A stretch of DNA of 64,000 nt, from contig NC_080671.1 in assembly GCF_030247195.1 (NCBI RefSeq), positions 188,397,725 through 188,461,724 on the forward strand. Reading direction: 5' to 3'. The notes below the pieces were generated by a model that had not been told where the DNA came from, ran no database searches, and saw only the letters and a list, made by a program, of their open reading frames with translations. Of this stretch, positions 50,701 to 60,959 are shown in pieces (within the stretch, counting starts at the first letter, position 1; every line of letters starts with the position of its first letter). The position numbers and the translations under genes are program-made. The DNA is from Topomyia yanbarensis. Taxonomy: Eukaryota; Arthropoda; Insecta; Diptera; Culicidae.

Positions 50701-52003
50701 TCCCAGTGACCTTACACTCACACGTAGTTTTCCTTCTAAAACTTTCAATGTGAGAATTCCTCTTCGTGAGGAATGGCTGTCTGGCTGGATGGAGCGACAA
50801 CTTGAAGAATACGTAGTTTGTTATACAGACGGTTCTTTGTTGGAGGGCCGAGCCGGTGCTGGTGTCTATTGTCATGAAATGAGATTAAGCCAATCTCATT
50901 CGCTTGGTAGATACTGTACCGTATTCCAAGCAGAAATCTTTGCGGTGTGGCGTACAATCCGCACTTCAACAGGGAATTTGCGGTAAAAGAATCTATTTTT
51001 GCTCTGACAGTCAGACTGCCCTGAAAGCACTTAGTTCGGCAGATTCGAGATCGAAATTAGTAATCGCATGTCGAACTCAAATCGAAGAACTTAGCATTTC
51101 AAATGCTATCTACCTTCTATGGGTACCCGGTCATTCCGGTATTACTGGAAATGAATGGGCGGACGAATTGGCTAGAGCTGGCGCTGCGACTGATTTCGTT
51201 GGTCCAGAACCAGTTCTACCACTGTCAATAAGTTGGATAAAGCACAAGATTCGCTCTTGGGCTGCATTCGAACATGCCAACCATTGGCGTAGCTTGCAAA
51301 CTTGCGTTCAAACAAAGGCTTTTCTGCCGGATGTGAATCCGAAAATGTCAAGAAATTTGTTGCATCCAAGCACAACTGCAGTATTCTGGTCAGGACACTG
51401 ACTGGACATTGCAAACTCAATTATCACATGGCTACTATTCAGCGCGCTGAGTATTATTCATGTGATCTTTGTGAATCCGATTACGGAACATCATATCATT
51501 TGATATGCAATTGCCCTGTATTAATGCAATTGCGCATCCGGATTTTTGGTTCTCCATACATAGATGAACCTATGTACAGAGAGCTGAAATTTAAGGATAT
51601 GCTTTTGTTCCTAACCCAGTGTGGTAAAGAGCTATAGTTTTTTAGCCGTATTTGAATGACAATATCTCTTCGGGGGTGTTGTCGTTCTGTTATCTCAATA
51701 TCCCCTCGGGGGTGTTGATATTTCCGCTCGCTGTTTGAGTAGAGGTTCTAAATCCCTCCGGGGATTGGAAGTTTTATTCCTGCTGTTGTAGCACCTACAG
51801 ATTGTTCAGCATCACTGCGGGGGTGCAGAATGCTCTGTTTTAATTGTTCTGTGTCGTTGTTTTCCTTACCCCTAACCTTACCACTTCCCCAATCCTTCCC
51901 ATCAGGAAAATGATGAAAAGACGATTCTTGGCAAGGCACAAATCTCCGATCAACATGGGGAACGTGCCATTTGAGCCAGACGCTACTGATTCCTGATTCC
52001 TAA
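47710..52003 (+). mobile_element. LOA-like non-LTR retrotransposon, copy 2
   Basis: A 4,294-bp plus-strand element between identical 328-bp direct repeats. It reaches about 295 bp further 5' than copy 1. That extra part (47710-48001) holds scrambled Cys/Arg-rich sequence in shifting frames (RCYS, CRGLNGWQD, QSRKECRGSYPCC), perhaps the zinc-knuckle end of ORF1. The 3' UTR (51640-52003) has repeated CGGGGGTGTTG blocks and ends GATTCCTGATTCCTAA. There is no poly(A). Confidence 0.85.
48002..51637 (+). pseudogene. LOA-like ORF2 copy 2: endonuclease, reverse transcriptase, RNase H, two frameshifts
   Basis: The start ATG at 48002 gives MVRVAQINLQHKRTATMNL; the endonuclease begins here. Rough residue positions are SDANSHH at 142, LSDHKY at 219, the reverse transcriptase IEGAFDNV at 580, GCPQGGVLSPLL at 638, FADDYH at 670 and the RNase H CYTDGSLLEG at 940. 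The frame is open for 994 codons. A 5-bp deletion near 50944, relative to copy 1, then shifts it, and a 4-bp deletion near 51365 shifts it again. The C-terminal CDLCESDYGTSYHLICNCP segment ends at 51637. No nonsense codon precedes the first deletion. Confidence 0.9.
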
Positions 52004-52331
52004 TAAATGCTGTCGTAAAACATTAGATTTTTGTGCTGTAGAATGGACGAAGTCAAAGAACAATAACGAGATTTTAGAAACTGTATTGGACTCGAATCGG
52101 AACAGATCGAGGTTTTTACAGGAGATGTTCGAAATTTAATGTTGTCAATATTGAATATAAATCGAATAAATATGCCATTCTACGTCACTCCGGTTACATG
52201 CATGGCCATATTAAACATTTCGTTGAGATATTGCTCTATAGAAAAAAATGTTTTCGGGTGCTTGGATAAAAAGACGAGATATTGATTCTGATAAAGTTTC
52301 ACCCAATGGTTTTTGTTTAACCCTACGGAAG
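52004..52331 (+). repeat. 328-bp direct repeat, right copy
   Basis: By eye identical to 47382-47709. The left neighbour is the LOA 3' end and the right neighbour is unrelated AT-rich DNA. Confidence 0.95.
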
Positions 52332-53310
52332 TTGCGTTAATTGTTACCTGACCCAAATGAACAGAAATTTAAAATACTGTATGCAATATGATAGAGATTT
52401 TGTGCCTACGGGAGAAGGAGTTTTTGAAAATCCACTCCCGTTCGTTTTTCCCTCTCAACAATCAAACAATAATAAAATCAAAACGCGACTATAACTTTGT
52501 TTTCAAAATGGGGGTAAAGGTCGTTTATTTTACCCCCTTTTGAATGCTAGTAATTTCAAGGTGACCTGAGTGATAACATTTGATTATCCAGTGGCAAAAA
52601 CAGGAAATCAATGGAAGCGGGAGATTAGAAGGGAATATTTTCAAAGTTTTTGAAATTTGTAGATCGGAGAAGATCAGATGAGTTCGAATGTTATTTGAAT
52701 AGCTGACATCTTGTTTTTTGATACAGCATCACCAACATTGCTGGATCTCACCATGTAATGTATTTTTTATAATTCACTTTTAGAATAAAATGTTATAAAA
52801 GATGTTGTTAAAGTTGCTACAATACACAGCAATACTCATATTTTCAGTTACGTTTCTAACAATATTGTTTCATTTATGAGTAAAGCCATGTCAAGTGATT
52901 CTCCAATTTTTCGTAAAATTTCATTTCATGAGATTTTCATGAGATATATTTTATTGTATAGGGATTATGGTGAAAAACATTTTGGTATAAATATTTCATT
53001 AAAACTACATTTTTGCTTTAAGATATTAACCCTTAAACTTGATTGCACGATAAAATTGGAAATTTTATATCTTAAAAACTACTGAAGATAATTGAATGCA
53101 TTTTTGTACACTTAGGGATATTTACACTCATAAAAATATTTCTACTCTATAATTGAGCGAATAACGGTGCTTTGCATCTATTTAAAAATTTCAATTGTTA
53201 ATTTTATTGTGTTCTTCACGCTAAAATTTTTCAAAAAGTATGTCAAATTATACGGCAATTTTTCACATTCAATAATCTATATTGATAATTTTTAATTTTT
53301 GTCCCTATCT
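52332..53310. other. AT-rich spacer, no gene seen
   Basis: Frames of up to 69 codons (52876-53085) without recognisable features. No inverted ends identified. Confidence 0.5.
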
Positions 53311-53408
53311 AGAGTTATAGTAAACAACACGTTATAATAATTAGCAACAAGAAAAATGTCATCAAGATAGCGTTAAAACACGTTTTAAGTCGTAGTGTGA
53401 ACGTAGTA
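53311..53408. mobile_element. Small palindromic MITE (GTTCACACTAC family), inverted copy
   Basis: The complement reads ACGTTCACACTACGACTTAA, GTTTTAACGCTATCTTGATG and GCTAATTATTATAAC, in the order seen at 37084-37181. The far arm is more decayed. Confidence 0.65.
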
Positions 53409-53820
53409 TTATGGAGGATTTTGTAACAGTGCGCACTTTCAACGCTCGGCTAGCTTTGATGTAGTCTGCGAGAACTTGCATATGGTCAAGGCTCCGAAAA
53501 TGGTAACCACAGGCGAAATTATTTTTTATCAAATTTTGCGTCAAACTGTTTGTTTTCCCTATGTATATAACCGCTGATATTAAAAATTATGAATGGTGAT
53601 CCCAGAAAAAAATTCATGTCTGTCATTTATGAAAGTTTGTTGATGCTACTTGCATGACCTGAAAATGACTTAAAGACCGTAAGGAGATAAAAAGATAATC
53701 CAAATTTTCAACTTTTTGCTTGCAACCACATTTTTTATCGTAGTCTAATTTAAATTTGATGATATTGCTTGAAAAATTTTGATGAATATGGATTATTGCT
53801 TATTTTCAGTTGTGAAGTAA
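53409..53820. other. AT-rich spacer, no gene seen
   Basis: No frames or repeats of note between the MITE and the first TGTAACGTGAC motif. Confidence 0.5.
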
Positions 53821-53835
53821 TGGAAACCAAATAAC

Positions 53836-55100
53836 TTGTAACGTGACGGATCAAAAATTAAAAAAAAAAATTGTGGGCCACACCAACAGCATGCATACAA
53901 TGTCTCACCTGCATTTTTCCTTACTACTTTGAGTCTACTTTTTGAGACTGTATTGTGAAAACTTTAAAGTTTTATTAATTTTTAAGAAAACATAGTTTAT
54001 CTTATGTAACGTGACAGATTTTTTCTGCTGTAAAGCAATTCCATCAAGTTTGATTCAATTGCGTCAATATTGATGACCATCTTTGATTCTGATGAAACCT
54101 TTTACGTTTCATGTATATGGGAGACTAAATATTTTTCAATATTAAACAAACAATTTTTATTCAAGAGTAATATTTAAAAAGGGCGAATGAGATCATGAAT
54201 GCACTACTTTCAATATATATTGTTCGAAAATCACCATTGGTGCAGCAAAACTATATGATAGCGAATTCTAGGGAATTAATTGTTCTGTGTGAATATTTTT
54301 TGGTGAATTTTTTTCTAAAAAAAGCAAAAAAAATATTAAAAATACAAATACATTGTTAAAAAACAAAAATGAAAATACAATTACAGAAAAACAACGTTTT
54401 TTTTTGTTAACGAAAGCCTATAAACTGATGAAACTATAATTGCACTATTAGGAAGTTAATAGTAAGAAAGCAAGTATTCTTCCAAATTTCTTAGTATTTG
54501 CCAGTCATAAATATAGTTTTATTATACAATATTAATACTAAATATAATTTCGAAGCAAATGCTCTTAAGAAAAAAATTCCGAAATATTTTGGTTTTTTTT
54601 TCAACAAAAATATTTAGTAGTGAAAATACGTCCTTTTAATAAATTACTCACAAATACCAAACGCAAAAAACATAACACGTTTAAAAATTAAGTGCAAATA
54701 AAAAAACTTTAAAATATAATTGCATCGTAGAGAAAATAACAATAAAATGTTTTAACAAATTTCAATAATTCCTTTAATTTTTCTTTTATTAATTTAGTTA
54801 TAGAATGTATTTCAAAATGGGTTTTCAATTCAAAATGCTCACGAAAAATTATCCTCCAAAATTCAGATGTTTTCAAGTTATTTTGGAGTTTCTTTCGACA
54901 TAATATGTTACTTCGTGAAATTACGACCTTTTCAAAAGTTTTTCACGTTTGTTCATCAAAACCAATGTTTTTCAAAATAAACATGAAATTTCCCGTTAAT
55001 ACTCAGTTCCTAGATTAAGGATGATGTGTACTATTGTCTTGATATCCTTGCTTCAATGAAAATGCAGAACTGTAACGTGATAGATTCTGATTGTAACGTG
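53836..55100. repeat. Iterated TGTAACGTGACAGATT motif, four copies in one direction
   Basis: Copies at about 53836, 54006, 55070 and 55090 read TGTAACGTGACGGATC, TGTAACGTGACAGATT, TGTAACGTGATAGATT and TGTAACGTGACAGATT. The AT-rich spacer holds no gene. A transposase relic lies just right of the cluster on the minus strand, so this may be one element end with its binding sites. An inverted partner was not found. Confidence 0.6.
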
Positions 55101-55264
55101 ACAGATTATTGAGAATACTCCATAAAATCGAAAACAAAGTTTTTCTTCAGGAAAACTATATTTTAAACTCTTCCTTGTTTTCTAAGCTTCAACTTAAAAC
55201 TGTTTTCATGCAAATTTGGGGGCCGGGAATTTCCGGGAAGCCGGAAAATCCCCATCCTGCATGT

Positions 55265-55490
55265 CAGTCAACCACTTAGTAACTTTCTCCTCCTCCTCCA
55301 TCGTTAGCACAGATCTTGGCCCATTTTTATTCTGCTAGTGGCCACTCAGTCGGTACCGAACCGTAGAAACGGGAATGCCGTAGGTCTTGCATGCGGTATA
55401 CCTCGTAATGCCATTGCATATTCGTTTTATGCCAATTTGTAACGCATCTTCCGGGTACCGCGCTGCTTCTATCTTGACTCTCCCATTTTG
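55265..55490 (-). pseudogene. psq/pogo-type transposase helix-turn-helix relic
   Basis: After a splice-acceptor-like TTTTACTTTTACAG on the minus strand, the frame reads QNGRVKIEAARYPEDALQI, NGITRYTACKTYGIPVSTVR, YRLSGH, then a stop (TAG complement at 55336-55338), then NKNGPRSVLTMEEEEKVTKW LTDM. A helix-turn-helix with YGIP-S/T-V/L-R-YRLSG, followed by an acidic EEEEK helix, is typical of psq-domain transposases (pogo/Tigger/jerky relatives). These bind terminal repeats and insert at TA. The catalytic domain is absent here. Confidence 0.7.
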
Positions 55491-55519
55491 CTGTAAAAGT
55501 AAAATAAGGATCCATCCAT

Positions 55520-56829
55520 GGAATGATACACTGTGATTAACAACGGGATTTGATGCAAAACAGTTTCCGCATCAAACAAATACGCTTCACAACTTTGGTA
55601 CACAAATTATTGTTTACTGATTTGATACCGCGCTATGGAGTGAAAATTTCTCCCGGAATTAACGAAAACACAAATCGAGCAAACTAAAGCCAAATAAAGC
55701 ACACGCAAAATTGATGCACCTGTTTTTCGCCCTATCAAATTCTACATTAAAATATACGAAACATATAAAATAAAACATTTCATAGTAATATCTAAACATT
55801 ATACATTATATATATACGTGTTTACTTCATTGAGTGGTTGCATATTTCAGTTAAAATTAAGTGAAACAAAATGTATAGTTTTTGGCACCACAGCTAAGAA
55901 AAGTGTTGAATTGTGAAGGTTTCTATTTGAAGTGAATTAGGTCATTTATAACAACGGAATATGTGTTTGTTCTAATTGTTTACTCCTATCAGCTTCTCAA
56001 GCTTGGAACAAAGTGACCATAATTCAAAATAAACCAAATACTACCGATATGAATACCAAATTACCTGGTTTCATAAACCCGTATCACTTGTAGTCATAAA
56101 AAATATCGCTGGTCATATCAACCACTTTAATGAATGCAGAATTTCCTAGGGGAAAAGGTAGGAAAATAATTCATAACTAAATATATGAAAAATGGCTAGT
56201 CAATTTCTTGAACTTACAGTTATAGTTAATTAGTGATTAGGTTAAGTACCGTACTGTTATTACTGTTGGAAGCTCTGCAGAAAGTCCTGCATTTGTAACC
56301 AAAATCTAACAATAATTTTCGAAACAAGTGCCAGTTTGTACGTAGATGTATACTGGTTTTAAGGAATTATCTCACTATGAACGAATAAAAATGACACGAT
56401 TGTAACATTTGATGCTTCAGAAAACGTTTTGATAATATTTAAAATAATTGATTACTTGTTTCAACTCACATTGATTGCTGTTTCAATTTACCTCGGTATG
56501 AGGAGAGTTGAAACAAAATGGACACTGTTACAAAAATCAATATATTGATGCTTTATTACTGATTTATACCAGTTATTCTAAAGGAATTTGATAAAGCATA
56601 AACAGAAGTAAGAAATTTTAAAATAAGCAATCATCGAATGACAGTTTTTGTTGATTTGTCTAATAAAAATAAAAAATTGTTGACAACATGAACGTTGACA
56701 CTAACTCGAGAGAAGGCAGACGGACTGACTTCCAACTTGCTGTGTATAACGCATCTAATATTTGACCGCCTAGAAAAAGGATCTCAACACTCAGCAACAA
56801 AGTTCGTCAACAAGTCCTGGCGGATGGGC
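55520..56829. other. AT-rich spacer with weak iterated GTTTCAACTC words
   Basis: No gene. GTTTCAACTC at 56458 and GAGTTGAAAC at 56506 are inverted, and GGAACAAAGTGACCAT is near 56006. These look like ends of further decayed iterated-motif elements, but boundaries could not be drawn. Confidence 0.35.
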
Positions 56830-57298
56830 AGTAGCTTGGCGTTGTTTTTTGTGTTTACTTATGTACAAAAATAAACGACCCAAGGCTTGGCGGTGGTCAG
56901 CTATTTTCGTCCGCGTCCCTTATCACCAATTTTTATACAGTGATTCATCAGCAGTGCTATCTTTGAAAATGAACCACCTTGGTTATCCAACTAATTTTAA
57001 ATGTACTTTCATTGGATGGCATTGTAAGGGAACACGTATCCGCCGGTTGATTTCTTTAGACTGAGCAAACTAATTTATTTGTTTGTTTAGTGATTATTTG
57101 ACCAACTAGGAAACGAATCCACTGGGTCTTTAATGCGTGTGGGAAATACGCATGGTCTTGTCTGAGTGAATGACTTTTGAATTATGTATGAAGGTGGAGA
57201 ATTGACAATTCGCTCAAATCAAATTACCAATTTTGGCAATCATTTCAGGACGAGGAACAAATGTTTTATGGTCATATTTAATGCTTTACTTTTAGTCC
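56830..57298 (+). mobile_element. Older copy of the CGTCCGCG...GGGAACACGTATC family, left part
   Basis: Contains TATTTTCGTCCGCGTCCCTT, GTGATTCATCAGCAGTGCTA, TGTAAGGGAACACGTATCCG and TTTAGACTGAGCAAACTAAT, matched in order at 57830-58275 inside the neighbouring insert. It ends at the target duplicate 57299-57321. Its right part may continue at 59634-59970, where ATAAACGACCCACGGCTT recalls 56870. Confidence 0.6.
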
Positions 57299-57321
57299 AT
57301 TAACTCATCAGTCAATTATAC

Positions 57322-59610
57322 GACAGATAGCGGTGTATCTTCGTCGCGAGCGGTTGACTGTCGTAGGGCTCCCTTCGAGTCGGTTAATTTTCATAATTTT
57401 CGGCACAGTTTACTGCCGCCCGGTTATCGAAAGTGTGAAAAACGGTGCAATTTAACGACTATACAAAGTGAAGTGGCTTATAAAAGCATTTTTCGGCATA
57501 TTTTCGACAGACGCGAGTGGTGATAGTTTGTGAAAATCGAATTCCGGCAAATGAAAAAAAATATCTTTTCCTCGCATTACGGGCCGTCGATTCCCGATGC
57601 AAGGACAATAAAAGTGCACAGAAAATGTCTAGAAACACAGTGTACATTGTAAAAATAGTGAAAAATGGTTTTTCAGAGAAAAAAATTCGATCGGAAAAGT
57701 GAAAAAATATGGCAATATGAAAAATTGACATATTCAAATACTTGGCGTTTCACCAGCGTCTAGCGACTACCAGGTGTCGCCCCAAAATTCTTCGCCCGAA
57801 AAATAGGTGGCAAACCAGCCGGTCGGTGCTCAGCTAATTTCGTCCGCGTTCCTTGTCACCTATTTTTATTTAGTGATTCATCGGCGGTGCTATCTTTGAA
57901 AATGAGCCGCCTTGTATATTCAACTGTTTTTTTTACTTTCTTATTTTATTGCAAATGAGTAGAGGTTTTGAATCTTTCATATTCGGGATTGCAGATATTT
58001 TGTCGCATGTCAATTTTGGGTGTTCGTTGATGTGATGGCGCTGTAAGGGAACACGTATCTGCCGGTCGGCCAACTTTTCTTTGGACTGAGCAAACTAATT
58101 TCTATGTTTGTTTAGGATTTGTTTTACCAACGGGGGAAATGATCCACAGAGCATACAATGTGCTTAGGAAAAACACACGACCTTATTTGAGTGGAATGAT
58201 GACTTCAATCATGTATAAGGTTTGAGAATTGACAATTCGCGAGAGGGATCGGGGACCGTTTGGCAATTACCTTCAGTTATGTTAGCACGAAGAATAGGGG
58301 AGCTATCAGCCTTCTGCCGATAGTAGCAGAATGAGAGTCTGCGAACAGATCTAGCCGAAAAAGCAATACCGTAAACGTTGTTCGGAAATCAGCTCCAATA
58401 AGACTTTAATTTGACTAGTATCGATGATCGCGTATCAATACGTACTGAAAATTCGCCGCGTCTGTTTTAATGAATCTAATTTCAAGTTCCGTTATTGGTA
58501 ACAAGCCCGTCCATCAGGTTAACGATCCTCTGTATTTGCCTTCAATGTTCAATATAATCGTTCGTATACGTGTATTTCACAAACAATCCGATATTAGAAA
58601 TAGGAAACACTTTCGTTGATTTATAACAACTAGAGCTATCATAACTCTTTATCTGTATAACGTGTTATCACTCGGTAGTTTGCAACCCAAAAAATATATT
58701 GTAGAGAAGGAATAGCGAAGTTAGTCCAAATAATGTCGCAATAAATAGTGACCCGGCCCATTAAGCAGATAAGATTAGTTTTTCTGAGCAATACTCCCAC
58801 GATCGGCTGTGTGGAGTTGAAATTGCCTTTGTTTAGAAAACATAGGATACTCTCGGTAGCCGGCTACCCAGATTTTAAAAGAACAAAAAACTAAATAAGA
58901 TCTTATTTTTCGAGCGATCGTGTTCTCGAAAACTAACTGAACTACAAACTAATAAACTATGCTTTACAAGTCGCATCGCTTGCTTGGAGCGAATCCTAGA
59001 CCCTATTTCCTTCCAAACCACCAACTCCGCGACACCTATGGAAGAGTCTGATGAACCTTCTGTATAAGATTCCTCATTTCATTCAAACGATCGCCGGGTA
59101 AAATCAGCACCGACACGATAGAAACCACGAAAAAAATCGTCGCGTGATTAAATATTATTAAACAATATAAGCAGTGCTCCTTATAGCCGGCTATCCGGAG
59201 TTCAACTTGCTTATTTTGCTTGTCGTATTAATACAACAAATGATAAATTTCCCAAATTCTCGGCAGCCGGCTGCCCAGAGCAATTATTACATGATACCGC
59301 TATTGGCACACTAACTAACAACTCTCCCCTTCCCGTGATACATGTGGAGATGCAGAGGATTCCTCGGTCTCTAGTAGCAACATGTATCGGACTAACATTC
59401 CTTCCTTTCCCAGAAGATCTGCATTCGGACGTGGCCGGCGTCGGTATTGATCAGCATGCAGGGATCAGAATAGATTATACAATGTGGCTCATCATGCTAT
59501 TCCCAAGCATGTTGTTCCAATCAACATTTTGCAACCTAGATGGTTCTGATCAATAATGGAGTAGCAACTACGGGCGATCTCTTATGCTTATGCTTATGCT
59601 GCTTATGCTT
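57322..59610 (+). mobile_element. Retroposed element with (CTTATG)n tail and 23-bp target duplication
   Basis: A perfect 23-bp direct repeat beginning ATTAACTCATCAGTCAATT lies at 57299-57321 and 59611-59633. The 2,289-bp insert ends in tandem CTTATG units (59579-59610), a tail typical of tail-repeat non-LTR elements or SINE-like retroposons on the plus strand. The 5' part starts GACAGATAGCGGTGTATC. 57830-58275 repeats the older copy to its left. No reverse transcriptase frame is recognisable; a 73-codon frame at 59335-59556 near the 3' end is of unknown value. Confidence 0.75.
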
Positions 59611-59633
59611 ATTAACTCATCAGTCAATTATAC

Positions 59634-60450
59634 TGAGCTAAGAATATGTACGTACTATTTAGAAACGGGGGGTGTTTGATTCGTGCATGATGTTAATATC
59701 GTTTAGGAACGCAGCATTTATATTTTTTTCTGTTTCGTGTCTTCGCAGTCGCATCGCTTGCTTGAAGCGAATCCTGATCGTGGCCCGCAATGGTGGCTCT
59801 CAGGCGAAAATCTCGCTCGGACTGGATCAATTGTTATTCCCAAACAATGCTCCTCAAGTAGTCTTGCTGGAAATGAGAGTCATCAGTCTGCAATCTACGA
59901 AGTATACCGTGCTTACGCAACGCAACGCAAAAATAAACGACCCACGGCTTAGTGCTGCTAACGCATTGGGCCGTTCAAAATAATTTAAAAAATAAAATTA
60001 TTCTTTCTTATAATAGTGAGTAAAATTTCTAAAACGATTCTTTGGAAATCCAAAAAATTTTCTAGACACTCAGATAGAACATCACAAGAGTAGACTATCG
60101 TTTGTTGGTAAGTGTTTCAGTGATGCTGTTTTGACATTAAAAATGTCTTACTCCACTATCTGGGGCTAGGTGTCATTCTAAAATCTAAACTATCTCCAAT
60201 GTAACGAAACTATGTAAGGTTTGCACGCTTATAACTCCGATATTACTAGATGGATTTTAATCATTCATACACCAACCGATTCAGAAACACCTAACTTAAA
60301 TATTGGTAATAATTTAATATCTCCCCAATAAAAGTAGACTTTTGCAAATTGGTAAAATTAAAAAGTTCACGAAAAACGGGAAAATTACCATTCGTGAGGC
60401 AGATTTCTCAGACACAGCCGTCAAGAGAGGGCAGCTTAGTTGCTCAATGA
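59634..60450. other. Flank of the retroposed element; right part of the older copy, then spacer
   Basis: 59750-59960 shares TCGCATCGCTTGCTT and GAGCGAATCCT-type words with 58970-59005, so older family sequence continues here. A 103-codon frame (59672-59983) has no recognisable domain. 60000-60450 is AT-rich without features. Confidence 0.4.
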
Positions 60451-60463
60451 AACACGAAAAGTC

Positions 60464-60660
60464 ATAAATAGAAGCAACGCATGTCCGTTTAAATCAGTTG
60501 TTGCTCTTATCCCATACGAGCAACATCGTCTCCGGGCGATGCAATAAGCGCTATCGATTTTCGGTAACGTTGGCATTTGCACACACTCGCACCTAAGTGG
60601 CTAAACCATATACGGTTAGTTTATAAATAGAGGTGACGCGTACCCGTTTGAATCAGTTTT
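60464..60660 (+). promoter_or_regulatory. Two tandem TATA plus initiator core promoters
   Basis: CATAAATAG (60463-60471) with ATCAGTTG at 60493, and TATAAATAG (60622-60630) with ATCAGTTT at 60652, lie in two copies of a roughly 160-bp repeat sharing CCCGTTTRAATCAGTT and TTCTTAT. In both, the initiator A is 31 bp after the aligned TATA T. TATA with TCAGT at this spacing is the arthropod arrangement, often in LTRs. The family is unknown. Confidence 0.6.
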
Positions 60661-60959
60661 TGTTCTTATGTCGAACGGGTAAGATCATGGCTGCAGCGTC
60701 TGGGCACTACAATAAGCGGTAGACGCTATGCATTTTCAGCAGCGGTGGCCGTGTGCGGATGATTTGCAAAGTGGGTGGGCGGGGTGGTTTGGATTTAATT
60801 CAATACAGTGTGTGCTGCTTAAGAGTGTTGCGCTTGAAAAAAATACAGTCGGGTCTCCTACTACGCGATTAACTGGGGGCGTGAAAAAGGAATCCGCGTT
60901 GTAGGATACCCATAGCTTATGGGATTTCGACTAATTGGGGCTGTGGCCGATTATTTCGT

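Noticed and set aside
47382..52331. LTR retrotransposon reading of the 328-bp repeats
   Set aside because: No TG...CA ends, primer-binding site or polypurine tract, and the interior is a non-LTR element. Kept as an open question only.
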